From NCBI GenBank assembly GCA_000753455.2, contig LM994670.1:1511874-1575873 (forward strand): 64,000 nt of DNA, read 5' to 3'. Below the pieces are notes generated by a model. It ran no database searches, was not told the DNA's origin, and was given only the letters and a program-made list of their open reading frames with translations. Shown piece by piece: positions 1 to 7,376 of the stretch (its first letter is position 1; the number at the start of each line of letters is the position of its first letter). Source of the DNA: Clostridium jeddahitimonense. GTDB taxonomy: Bacteria; Bacillota; Clostridia; Clostridiales; Clostridiaceae. Both the position numbers and the translations under genes were made by a program.

Positions 1-444
1 GCATATTTTAAAGAGATGAACATAGATCAATGGCAAGATGGATATCCAAATGAAGATGTTATAAAAAATGATATTTTTAATAGCAATAGCTATCTCTTAG
101 AAGTGGATGGGAAAATAGTTGCCACTGCTATGTTTGCGATTGAGAGAGATAAAACATACGATAACATATATGATGGGAAGTGGTTGACTGAAGGTAAATA
201 TGCAGTAATACATAGAATTGCAGTAGATAATAACTTTAAAGGGTTAAAGTTAGGCGCAGAAATAATAAATAATGCAATAAAAATTTGTAAAGCTAAAGGG
301 ATAGAAAGTATTAAGATAGATACTCATAAAGATAATAATTCAATGCAAAAATTTCTTTTAAATAATGGATTTGAATATTGTGGAGTGATATATCTTGAAG
401 ATAAAAGTCTAAGAATAGCTTTTGAGAGAAAAATAAAAATTTAA
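1..444 (+). CDS. GNAT family N-acetyltransferase (5' partial)
   Basis: The frame is open from base 1 (it reads AYFKEMNIDQW), so the gene starts upstream of the window and the ATG at 16 is probably internal. The visible part has the GNAT core: a beta strand with YLLEVDGKIVATAMF, the acetyl-CoA-binding strand HRIAVDNNFKGLKLGAEII, in which the usual R/Q-x-x-G-x-G/A loop is represented by NFKGLKLG, and the C-terminal strand with LNNGFEYCG. The protein transfers an acetyl group from acetyl-CoA to an amine; the substrate cannot be told from sequence. It is followed after 42 bases by a nitroreductase gene, with an inverted repeat between them. Family assignment is firm, function is not. Confidence 0.85.
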   Translation, partial: AYFKEMNIDQWQDGYPNEDVIKNDIFNSNSYLLEVDGKIVATAMFAIERDKTYDNIYDGKWLTEGKYAVIHRIAVDNNFKGLKLGAEIINNAIKICKAKGIESIKIDTHKDNNSMQKFLLNNGFEYCGVIYLEDKSLRIAFERKIKI

Positions 445-447
445 AGA

Positions 448-472
448 TATCAATATATAAATAATATTGATA
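448..472. repeat. inverted repeat before nitroreductase gene
   Basis: TATCAATAT (448-456) and ATATTGATA (464-472) form a perfect 9-base inverted repeat with a 7-base A/T spacer, ending just before the ribosome binding site of the nitroreductase gene. It has no U-tract, so it is not a good terminator. It could be an operator for a redox-responsive repressor or a weak mRNA hairpin; in such A+T-rich DNA chance is also possible. Confidence 0.4.
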
Positions 473-486
473 CGAAAGGAAAATAG

Positions 487-1125
487 ATGAGTAATTTAGA
501 GTTTATTTATGATAGAAAAAGTATACGGAAGTTTAAAGATACTAAAATACCTAAAGAAGATATAATTAAATTATTAGAAGCTGCAACGCAAGCACCCTCA
601 CCTAAAAATCAGCAAACATGGCACTTTATAGTTATTCAGAATAGGGAAGTTATAAATAAGATGGCCGAAATAGTTACTAAAACGCATACTTATCTAGCGG
701 AAATAGCTAAAGATGAAAAGCAAAGAAAGCTTATGATGAGTACACTGCCATATTATATTTGTTTTAAGGATGCACCAGTTGTAGTAGTAGTATATTCAAA
801 GGCTTATAAGATGATAGAGGAAGAGATTTTAAAAGCTAATAATGCTAATAAAGAAGTAATTGATATATTGAAATCGACACATTCTGAAGTTCAAGGGATA
901 GGTGCGGCAGTAGAAAACTTTCTTCTTGCGGCAACTGCAATGGGATACGGAACTTGTTATATGACAGGACCAGCTCATTCTAAAAGAGAGATTGAAGAAC
1001 TCATTGATTTTAATAAAGAAGGATATGAGTTAATGTCTATGATATCCTTAGGCGTTCCCGAAGATGAAACTCCTAAAGCACCACCACGTAAACCGTTAGA
1101 TGAAGTAGTAACATTTATAGATTAA
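487..1125 (+). CDS. nitroreductase family protein
   Basis: A 212-residue FMN-dependent nitroreductase-fold protein. The N-terminal FIYDRKSIRKFKD carries the R-S-I-R-x-F motif that binds the FMN phosphate, followed by LLEAATQAPSPKNQQTWHFIV (residues about 31-50), the usual A-P-S-x-x-N-x-Q-x-W segment. The central GIGAAVENFLLAATAMGYGTCYM and the C-terminal ISLGVPEDETPKAPPRKPL are also standard. The family uses NAD(P)H to reduce nitro compounds, quinones or enones; the physiological substrate is not predictable. The start has AAAGGA 8-9 bases upstream. It ends in a strong terminator shared with the convergent small iron-sulfur gene. Cytoplasmic, no signal peptide. Confidence 0.9.
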   Translation: MSNLEFIYDRKSIRKFKDTKIPKEDIIKLLEAATQAPSPKNQQTWHFIVIQNREVINKMAEIVTKTHTYLAEIAKDEKQRKLMMSTLPYYICFKDAPVVVVVYSKAYKMIEEEILKANNANKEVIDILKSTHSEVQGIGAAVENFLLAATAMGYGTCYMTGPAHSKREIEELIDFNKEGYELMSMISLGVPEDETPKAPPRKPLDEVVTFID

Positions 1126-1175
1126 ACAAAGGATCTAAAGCATAGGAATATAAGCTTTAGATCCTTTGTTTTATT
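1126..1175. terminator. bidirectional intrinsic terminator
   Basis: A perfect 16-base-pair stem (1126-1141 with 1154-1169) and a 12-base loop, followed by a T-rich stretch on the + strand and preceded by A-rich sequence. It separates the nitroreductase gene from the convergent [2Fe-2S] gene and can serve both. Confidence 0.9.
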
Positions 1176-1350
1176 TATATTTAGCTATAAGTTCTTCAAT
1201 CTTGCCTTTGCATCTAGAACCATGGCAGTAACCTGTTGTAGCTCCAGTAGTTTCTTTTACCTTTTCAACTGTATCTGCTCCATTTTTTATAGCTTCTATT
1301 ATAGTATCTTCTGGGATACCTTTGCATAAGCATATTATTTCATCACTCAC
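1171..1350 (-). CDS. small BFD-like [2Fe-2S]-binding protein
   Basis: A 59-residue protein with C-x-C near the N terminus (IICLCKG) and C-x4-C further on (CHGSRCKG), the cysteine arrangement of bacterioferritin-associated-ferredoxin-like (BFD/Fer2_BFD) domains that hold a [2Fe-2S] cluster. The longest frame starts further upstream, but a GTG at 1350 with a perfect AGGAGGTG five bases upstream is the convincing start, and it removes a non-conserved N-terminal extension. In clostridia such stand-alone BFD domains are usually uncharacterised electron carriers or iron-cluster modules. It is monocistronic, convergent with the nitroreductase gene and divergent from the sigma-54 activator. Confidence 0.85.
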   Translation of the reverse strand: MSDEIICLCKGIPEDTIIEAIKNGADTVEKVKETTGATTGYCHGSRCKGKIEELIAKYK

Positions 1351-1528
1351 AATAACACCTCCTAATAAATTTAGTATTAGCTTCAATGGAACAGATATGC
1401 AAATATTAAGAGAAAAATATAATAAATCACTGGAGAGTAACTTGTAAAAAATGTATAATATAAATATATATGGGGATTAAAATTTATCTGTTTTACAAAA
1501 ACAATTTATTTGGTAGGGGATGAAATGA

Positions 1529-3400
1529 GTGGATAAAGGGAATTTGATAGAAAAATCTCATGAAAGATCAAAGGAATTTGGAGTACAAACTAAGACTAAT
1601 AACTCTAAAAAGAAATTAAAAGCAAATGAAGTCTATACATTATTAGAGAAGAATAAAGAACTTATAACTATATCTATTCCATATATAAATATGGTATGTG
1701 AAACTATAGAAGATAATGATTTTATATTAATATTAACTGATAGGAATGGTTGTATATTAGATATAAAAGGTGAAGAAAGAGTAGTGCATGAATTTGCAAG
1801 GCTTAATCTAGATATAGGTGTATTTGTAGATGAAAAAAATATAGGTACTAATGCTATGGGAGTAGCTCTTGCTGAAGATAGACCAGTTCAAGTTACAGCA
1901 GATGAACATTATGTAGATATATTTAAAGGATTAACATGTTCAGCAGCTCCTATACATAATATAAAAGGCGATATAATTGGAACATTAAATTTAACAGGGA
2001 AATGGGATAAAAAGCATCCTCATACATTAGGATTAGTTATTTTTGGGGTTAAAGCTATAGAAAATGAAATACATAATGTTAAATCTCAAGAAATACTTCA
2101 AGAGGCCTATAATTATATGGATAGTATAATTAAAAATGTTGATAAAGGTGTAATTATAGTTGACTCAAAAGGAAAAATAAAAAATATAAATGAACATGGA
2201 GCCAAGATATTAGAGGGCAATAAAATAGATATTATTGATAGAGATATTGATTTTATTTTGCCTGATTGGTTTAAAATTTATGAAGCTTTAGAAAAAGATG
2301 AGAAATCTATAACTAGAGAAGTAAAGACAAGTGAAAATAGTAATTTTAAGACATTATTAAGTATTAAAGGTGTTAGAAATGGTAAAAGATTAATAGGTTT
2401 AGTTATTACATTAAAAGATGAGAAAGAACCGTATGCAAAAGGTATTGCTCGTTATGATTTTGAGGATATAATAGGATCAAGCTCCATTATGAATAATGTA
2501 ATAACTAATTGTAAGATAGTAGCTAATAGTCCTTCAACAATATTGATTCAAGGAGAAAGTGGTACAGGTAAAGAGGTTTTAGCTCAATCAATACATAATT
2601 ATAGTGTTAGAAAAAATAATAAATTTATAGCTATTAATTGTGGCGCTATTCCATCAAATTTAATTGAAAGCGAGCTTTTTGGTTATGAAGATGGTACTTT
2701 TACAGGTGGGAAAAAGGGTGGAAAGATAGGGAAAATTGAAATGGCTAATGGAGGTACTTTATTTTTAGATGAAATTGGAGAAATGCCACTAGAACATCAG
2801 GTTAATTTACTTAGAGTAATACAAGAAGGTAAAATTACTAGATTGGGCAGCACAGAAGAGATTAGTGTTGATGTTAGAATAATAGCAGCAACTAATAAGA
2901 ATCTAAAAAAAGAAATTGAATTGGGGAAATTTAGAGAAGATCTATATTATAGGCTTTGTGTTATTCCTATAAATTTGCCAGCACTTAGAGAAAGAAATGG
3001 TGACATAAAAGAACTTATTAATTATTTTTTAAGGATGAAGTCATTTAAACTTAATAAAACTGTCCCAGAAGTTAGCACAAAACTATATAATGACCTTATT
3101 AATTATAGTTGGCCAGGTAATATAAGAGAGTTGGAGAATGTTATTGAGAATATAGTTAATCTAGATGGATATATGTCTTTTTCATTAGACGTAGATAAAG
3201 AAAAAAGTTATGATAATTCTGTAAAGGAAGCAGAGGAGATCCAAAATGATGAAATAACTTTAGAATATATTGAAAAAAAACATATTATTAAAGTTCTAAG
3301 AAAATACAAAAACAATATATATAAATCAGCTAATGCTTTAGGGATTAGTAGAAATACTTTGTACAATAAGATAAAAAAATATCAAATAGAAGTGTGCTAA
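1529..3400 (+). CDS. sigma-54-dependent transcriptional activator (AcoR/AdhR-like)
   Basis: A 623-residue enhancer-binding protein. Order: N-terminal GAF-like sensor (about 60-190, with NIGTNAMGVALAEDRPVQV and the AAPIHN segment typical of AcoR-type regulators), a PAS domain (about 195-300), the AAA+ sigma-54 interaction domain (about 310-540) with Walker A GESGTGKE (about 341-348), Walker B TLFLDEIGEM (about 410-419) and sensor residues in VRIIAATNKNL, then a Fis-type helix-turn-helix ending in ANALGISRNTLYNKIKKY. The GAFTGA loop that contacts sigma-54 reads GTFTGG. The start is a GTG, since nearby ATGs run into stops. The gene lies directly upstream of a sigma-54 promoter serving adh and nfnAB and almost certainly controls it. 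The signal sensed by GAF/PAS is unknown; a redox or aldehyde/acetoin-like signal is an inference. Confidence 0.93.
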   Translation: MDKGNLIEKSHERSKEFGVQTKTNNSKKKLKANEVYTLLEKNKELITISIPYINMVCETIEDNDFILILTDRNGCILDIKGEERVVHEFARLNLDIGVFVDEKNIGTNAMGVALAEDRPVQVTADEHYVDIFKGLTCSAAPIHNIKGDIIGTLNLTGKWDKKHPHTLGLVIFGVKAIENEIHNVKSQEILQEAYNYMDSIIKNVDKGVIIVDSKGKIKNINEHGAKILEGNKIDIIDRDIDFILPDWFKIYEALEKDEKSITREVKTSENSNFKTLLSIKGVRNGKRLIGLVITLKDEKEPYAKGIARYDFEDIIGSSSIMNNVITNCKIVANSPSTILIQGESGTGKEVLAQSIHNYSVRKNNKFIAINCGAIPSNLIESELFGYEDGTFTGGKKGGKIGKIEMANGGTLFLDEIGEMPLEHQVNLLRVIQEGKITRLGSTEEISVDVRIIAATNKNLKKEIELGKFREDLYYRLCVIPINLPALRERNGDIKELINYFLRMKSFKLNKTVPEVSTKLYNDLINYSWPGNIRELENVIENIVNLDGYMSFSLDVDKEKSYDNSVKEAEEIQNDEITLEYIEKKHIIKVLRKYKNNIYKSANALGISRNTLYNKIKKYQIEVC

Positions 3401-3403
3401 AAG

Positions 3404-3461
3404 TGAACAGTGTTCAAAAATATAACAGCAAAAATAAGAAAGTGCGAAGAAAATGAACACT
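3404..3461. promoter_or_regulatory. candidate enhancer sites for the sigma-54 activator
   Basis: TGAACAGTGTTCA (3404-3416) is a perfect inverted repeat (TGAAC / GTTCA, 3-base centre). A second, less symmetric element carries the same TGAACA half-site at 3454-3459 (TGAACACT). They lie roughly 110 and 65 bases upstream of the -24/-12 promoter at 3523, the normal position for enhancer binding by a Fis-type activator. Binding by the adjacent activator is an inference from position and symmetry. Confidence 0.65.
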
Positions 3462-3522
3462 TAGAATTACTTAAGAAATAAAAGATAGTTAAAAAAATAA
3501 CGAATAATAAGGGGTTGTAGGT

Positions 3523-3539
3523 TTGGCATAGTAATTGCT
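3523..3539 (+). promoter_or_regulatory. sigma-54 (-24/-12) promoter
   Basis: TTGGCATAGTAATTGCT matches the consensus TTGGCAC-N5-TTGCW, with the invariant GG (3525-3526) and GC (3537-3538) separated by exactly ten bases. It lies 48 bases before the alcohol dehydrogenase start and downstream of a sigma-54 activator gene. Confidence 0.93.
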
Positions 3540-3586
3540 AAATAAATAATTGAGAAATGATTTTTTTGATTTATGGAGGGATAAAA

Positions 3587-4753
3587 ATGGCAAGATTTAC
3601 ATTACCAAGAGATTTATATCATGGAAAAGGATCTTTAGAAACATTAAAAACAATTAAGGGTAAGAAAGCAATAGTAGTTGTAGGTGGCGGATCAATGAAA
3701 AGATTCGGGTTCCTAGATAGAGTAGAAAATTATTTAAAAGAAGCAGGAATGGAAGTAAGAATATTTGAAGGTGTTGAACCGGACCCATCAGTTGAAACTG
3801 TAATGAAGGGTGCAGAAGTAATGAGAGAGTTCGAGCCAGATTGGATAGTTGCAATGGGGGGAGGTTCTCCAATAGATGCTGCTAAAGCTATGTGGATATT
3901 CTATGAATACCCAGAATTTACATTTGAACAAGCTGTAGTTCCATTTGGATTACCAGAGCTAAGACAAAAAGCTAAATTTATAGCAATACCATCAACATCA
4001 GGAACAGCTACAGAAGTAACTGCTTTCTCAGTTATAACAGATTATAAAGCTAAGATTAAATATCCTCTAGCTGATTTTAACATAACTCCAGATATAGCTA
4101 TAGTTGATCCAGATTTAGCACAAACAATGCCTGCGAAACTTGTAGCTCATACTGGAATGGATGCATTAACTCATGCAATTGAAGCTTATACTGCATCATT
4201 AAGATCAAACTTTTCAGATCCATTAGCAATAAAAGCTATTCAAATGGTAGAAGAAAATTTAGTTAATTCCTATGCTGGAAACGAAGAAGCAAGAAACTTA
4301 ATGCATGAAGCTCAATGTTTAGCTGGTATGTCATTTTCAAATGCATTATTAGGAATTGTTCACTCAATGGCACATAAGGTTGGGGCTGTATTCCATATAC
4401 CACATGGATGCGCCAATGCTATTTTCTTACCATATGTAATTCAATACAATAGAACAGCTTGTGAAGATAGATATGCTGATATAGCAAAATCAATTGGATT
4501 AGAAGGTTCTACTGATGCTGAATTAACAGATGCATTAATAGAAAGAATTAATAAGTTTAATAATGATTTAAATATACCTCATTCAATGAAAGAATATGGA
4601 GTTGAAGAAGATGACTTCAAAGCTAATTTAGATTTCATTTCTAAAAATGCTGTAGCTGATGCTTGTACAGGATCAAATCCAAGAGAAATAGATGCTAATA
4701 CAATGGCAAAATTATTTGAATGTACTTATTATGGAAATAAAGTTGAGTTCTAA
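3587..4753 (+). CDS. iron-containing alcohol dehydrogenase (NADPH-type, butanol-dehydrogenase-like)
   Basis: A 388-residue group III (Fe) alcohol dehydrogenase, the usual family length. It interconverts aldehydes and alcohols with NAD(P)H. Visible motifs: the nucleotide-binding GGGS-P-I-D-A-A-K segment (about 90-98), the metal-ligand segment HTGMDALTHAIEAY (Asp and His, about 192-196), GIVHSMAHKVGAVFHIPHG supplying the two further His ligands (about 259-274). The start is the ATG preceded by GGAGGG (residues begin MARFTL); an upstream in-frame ATG lacks a binding site. It is the first gene of a sigma-54-driven operon with nfnAB, which suggests NADPH use and a role in solvent/alcohol formation as an electron sink. 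Cofactor preference is inferred from context and similarity. Confidence 0.93.
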   Translation: MARFTLPRDLYHGKGSLETLKTIKGKKAIVVVGGGSMKRFGFLDRVENYLKEAGMEVRIFEGVEPDPSVETVMKGAEVMREFEPDWIVAMGGGSPIDAAKAMWIFYEYPEFTFEQAVVPFGLPELRQKAKFIAIPSTSGTATEVTAFSVITDYKAKIKYPLADFNITPDIAIVDPDLAQTMPAKLVAHTGMDALTHAIEAYTASLRSNFSDPLAIKAIQMVEENLVNSYAGNEEARNLMHEAQCLAGMSFSNALLGIVHSMAHKVGAVFHIPHGCANAIFLPYVIQYNRTACEDRYADIAKSIGLEGSTDAELTDALIERINKFNNDLNIPHSMKEYGVEEDDFKANLDFISKNAVADACTGSNPREIDANTMAKLFECTYYGNKVEF

Positions 4754-4772
4754 AAATTAAGGAGACGATGAA

Positions 4773-5663
4773 ATGTTTAAAATTGTGGATAAAAGGCTTC
4801 TAACAGATAATATTTATTTAATGGATATAGAAGCAAAAAGAGTTGCTAAATCAGCAAAACCAGGGCAGTTTGTAATTGTTAAAACAGATGAAAAGGGAGA
4901 AAGAATTCCTTTGACAATTGCAGATTATGATTCAGAGAAGGGAACTGTAACAATAGTTTATCAAACTGTTGGAGTTGGAACTAGAGAATTATCAGAATTT
5001 GAAGTTGGTGAATATGTTCAAGATTTTGTAGGACCATTAGGGATGCCAAGTGAATTTATTCATGAAGATATTAATGAATTAAGAAATAAAAAGTTTATCT
5101 TTGTAGCTGGTGGAGTTGGGGCAGCTCCAGTTTATCCGCAAGTTAAATGGTTCCACGAAAATGGAATTGAAGTTGATGTGATAATAGGATCAAGAAATAA
5201 AGAACTTCTAATATTAGAAGATGAAATGAGAAAAGTAGCAGGTAACCTTTATGTTTCTACTGATGATGGTTCATATGGATTTAATGGAAGAGTTACTGAT
5301 TGCCTTTTAGATTTAGTTAATAATAAAGGAAAGAAATATGATCATGCAGTAGTTATTGGGCCTATGATAATGATGAAATTTATGTCTATATTAACTAAAG
5401 AATTACACATACCAACCACTGTAAGTTTAAATCCAATTATGGTAGATGGAACAGGAATGTGTGGGGCTTGTAGAGTAACAGTAGGAAATGAAGTTAAATT
5501 TGCATGTGTTGACGGACCAGAGTTTGATGGACATTTAGTTAATTTTGATGAATCAATGAGAAGACAAACAATGTATAAGACAGAAGAAGGAAGAGCTATT
5601 TTAAAGGTAGAAGAAGGCGATACACATCATCGTGTTGGCTGTGGTTGCGGAGGTGATAAGTAA
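4773..5663 (+). CDS. nfnA: NADH-dependent ferredoxin:NADP+ oxidoreductase, subunit A
   Basis: A 296-residue ferredoxin-NADP-reductase-type flavoprotein subunit (SudB/NfnA family). The N-terminal half binds FAD, with RIPLTIADYD; the NAD-binding half carries FVAGGVGAAPVYPQVKWF. The C-terminal DGTGMCGACRV plus FACVDGPEFDG supplies the cysteines of a [2Fe-2S] cluster, as in dihydroorotate dehydrogenase electron-transfer subunits. With NfnB it forms the electron-bifurcating transhydrogenase that couples NADH and reduced ferredoxin to NADP+ reduction. It follows adh by 19 bases (GGAG before ATG) and overlaps nfnB by one base (TAATG). The extreme C terminus has an unusual Gly/Cys-rich VGCGCGGDK tail. 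Confidence 0.93.
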   Translation: MFKIVDKRLLTDNIYLMDIEAKRVAKSAKPGQFVIVKTDEKGERIPLTIADYDSEKGTVTIVYQTVGVGTRELSEFEVGEYVQDFVGPLGMPSEFIHEDINELRNKKFIFVAGGVGAAPVYPQVKWFHENGIEVDVIIGSRNKELLILEDEMRKVAGNLYVSTDDGSYGFNGRVTDCLLDLVNNKGKKYDHAVVIGPMIMMKFMSILTKELHIPTTVSLNPIMVDGTGMCGACRVTVGNEVKFACVDGPEFDGHLVNFDESMRRQTMYKTEEGRAILKVEEGDTHHRVGCGCGGDK

Positions 5664-7057
5664 TGAGTATGCAAGATAGAATGAAAAGAACTCCTGTAAC
5701 AGAGCAAGAACCTAAATTAAGAGCAAAGAATTTTGAAGAAGTATGTTTAGGATATGATCAAGAAAGAGCTATAAAAGAAGCCAATAGATGTTTAGGCTGT
5801 AAGAATCCTAAATGTGTAGAAGGGTGTCCAGTTTCTATTGATATACCTGGATTTATTGCAGAAGTAAAGAATGGAAATTTTGAAGCAGCTGCAAAAGATA
5901 TAGCAAAATATAGTGCTTTACCTGCTGTTTGTGGAAGAGTATGCCCTCAAGAAACACAATGTGAGGGTAAATGTGTGTTAGGGATTAAAGGGGAACCTGT
6001 TGCTATAGGTAAATTAGAAAAGTTTACAGCAGATTGGTCTAGAGCCAATGATGTAGATTTAACTAATAAAGAAGAAGAAAAAGGTAAAAAAGTTGCTGTA
6101 ATAGGAAGTGGTCCTGCTGGATTAACTTGTGCTGGCGATTTAGCTAAAAAAGGGTATGATGTAACAGTATTTGAAGCTTTACATGAACCAGGTGGGGTTT
6201 TGGTTTATGGAATTCCAGAGTTTAGACTACCTAAAGAGGAAGTAGTAAAGTCAGAAATTGAAAATATCAAAAAGCTTGGAGTAAAGATAGAAACAGACGT
6301 AGTTATAGGTAGAACTGTTACAATAGATGAACTTATGGAAGAAGAAAAATTTGATGCAGTATTTATTGGATCAGGCGCAGGACTTCCTAAGTTTATGGGA
6401 ATACCAGGGGAAAATGCAAATGGAGTATTTGCAGCAAATGAATTTTTAACAAGAGTAAACTTGATGAAAGCTTACAAAGATGAGTATCAAACACCTGTTA
6501 AAGTAGGGAAAAAAGTTGCTGTAGTAGGTGGAGGTAATGTTGCTATGGATGCTGCTAGAACGGCATTAAGATTAGGCGCAGAAACTCATATTGTATATAG
6601 AAGAAGTGAAGCTGAGCTTCCAGCAAGATTAGAAGAGGTTCATCATGCGAAGGAAGAAGGCGTAATATTTGATGTTTTAACTAATCCAATGGAGATATTA
6701 GAAGATGAAAATGGATGGGTTAAAGGAATGAAATGTGTAAAAATGGAGTTAGGTGAACCAGATACGTCAGGAAGAAGAAGACCTGTAGTTGTAGAAGGAT
6801 CTGAATTTATCTTAGACGTAGATACTGTAATTATGTCCCTTGGGACGTCTCCTAATCCTTTAATATCATCAACAACAGAAGGATTAGAGATAAATAAGTG
6901 GAAATGTATAGTTGCTGATGAGGAAACTGGATTAACATCTAAAGAAGGTGTTTACGCTGGTGGAGATGCCGTAACTGGTGCAGCTACAGTAATTTTAGCT
7001 ATGGGTGCAGGTAAAAAAGCAGCAATAGCTATAGATGAATACCTGCAAAATGCATAA
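5663..7057 (+). CDS. nfnB: NADH-dependent ferredoxin:NADP+ oxidoreductase, subunit B (GltD-like)
   Basis: A 464-residue protein of the glutamate-synthase small-subunit/SudA/NfnB family. The N-terminal domain binds two [4Fe-4S] clusters, with CLGCKNPKCVEGCP (about 45-58) and CGRVCPQETQCEGKCVLG (about 92-110). Then follow the FAD-binding VAVIGSGPAGLTCAGDLA with EPGGVLVYGIPEFRLP, the NADPH-binding VAVVGGGNVAMDAARTALRLGAETHIVYRR, and the C-terminal VYAGGDAVTGAATVILAMGAG. No glutamate synthase large subunit is nearby and nfnA precedes it, so NfnB is the right call. It is translationally coupled to nfnA and ends in a strong terminator. Confidence 0.94.
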   Translation: MSMQDRMKRTPVTEQEPKLRAKNFEEVCLGYDQERAIKEANRCLGCKNPKCVEGCPVSIDIPGFIAEVKNGNFEAAAKDIAKYSALPAVCGRVCPQETQCEGKCVLGIKGEPVAIGKLEKFTADWSRANDVDLTNKEEEKGKKVAVIGSGPAGLTCAGDLAKKGYDVTVFEALHEPGGVLVYGIPEFRLPKEEVVKSEIENIKKLGVKIETDVVIGRTVTIDELMEEEKFDAVFIGSGAGLPKFMGIPGENANGVFAANEFLTRVNLMKAYKDEYQTPVKVGKKVAVVGGGNVAMDAARTALRLGAETHIVYRRSEAELPARLEEVHHAKEEGVIFDVLTNPMEILEDENGWVKGMKCVKMELGEPDTSGRRRPVVVEGSEFILDVDTVIMSLGTSPNPLISSTTEGLEINKWKCIVADEETGLTSKEGVYAGGDAVTGAATVILAMGAGKKAAIAIDEYLQNA

Positions 7058-7118
7058 TTTATAGGTTAATTAGAATTAATAAGATTCCTTTAATTTATAA
7101 TATCATATAGTAAGTTTG

Positions 7119-7163
7119 TTAGGGTCTAGAGAAAATTAATTTCTATAGACCCTAATTTTTTTT
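7119..7163 (+). terminator. terminator of the adh-nfnAB operon
   Basis: A stem of 7119-7134 with 7140-7155 (TTAGGGTCTA... / ...TAGACCCTAA, one mismatch) with a short loop, followed by a run of nine T. Confidence 0.92.
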
Positions 7164-7329
7164 TATTAGCTATTATTTAGAATTGATTTTTGATTTGAAA
7201 ATAGTTAGTAGTGTATATATTTAATTTTTAAATTTTCGCATAATATTTTACCAAATTATTATTTTCAGCTACATAAGTACTATTTTCTAGGAAGTGAAAA
7301 GAATGATAATTATTATAGTAAAGAGTTGA

Positions 7330-7376
7330 AATGTATATGCACTAACTTATTAAGTGTTGTGCATATACATTTTATT
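7330..7376. terminator. hairpin at the 3' end of the desaturase gene, possible bidirectional terminator
   Basis: AATGTATATGCAC (7330-7342) and GTGCATATACATT (7359-7371) form a perfect 13-base-pair stem. The right arm lies inside the last codons of the minus-strand desaturase gene. The + side is followed by TTATTTATTTTA; the minus side has no good U-run. Probably a transcript end, but weak for the minus strand. Confidence 0.55.
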
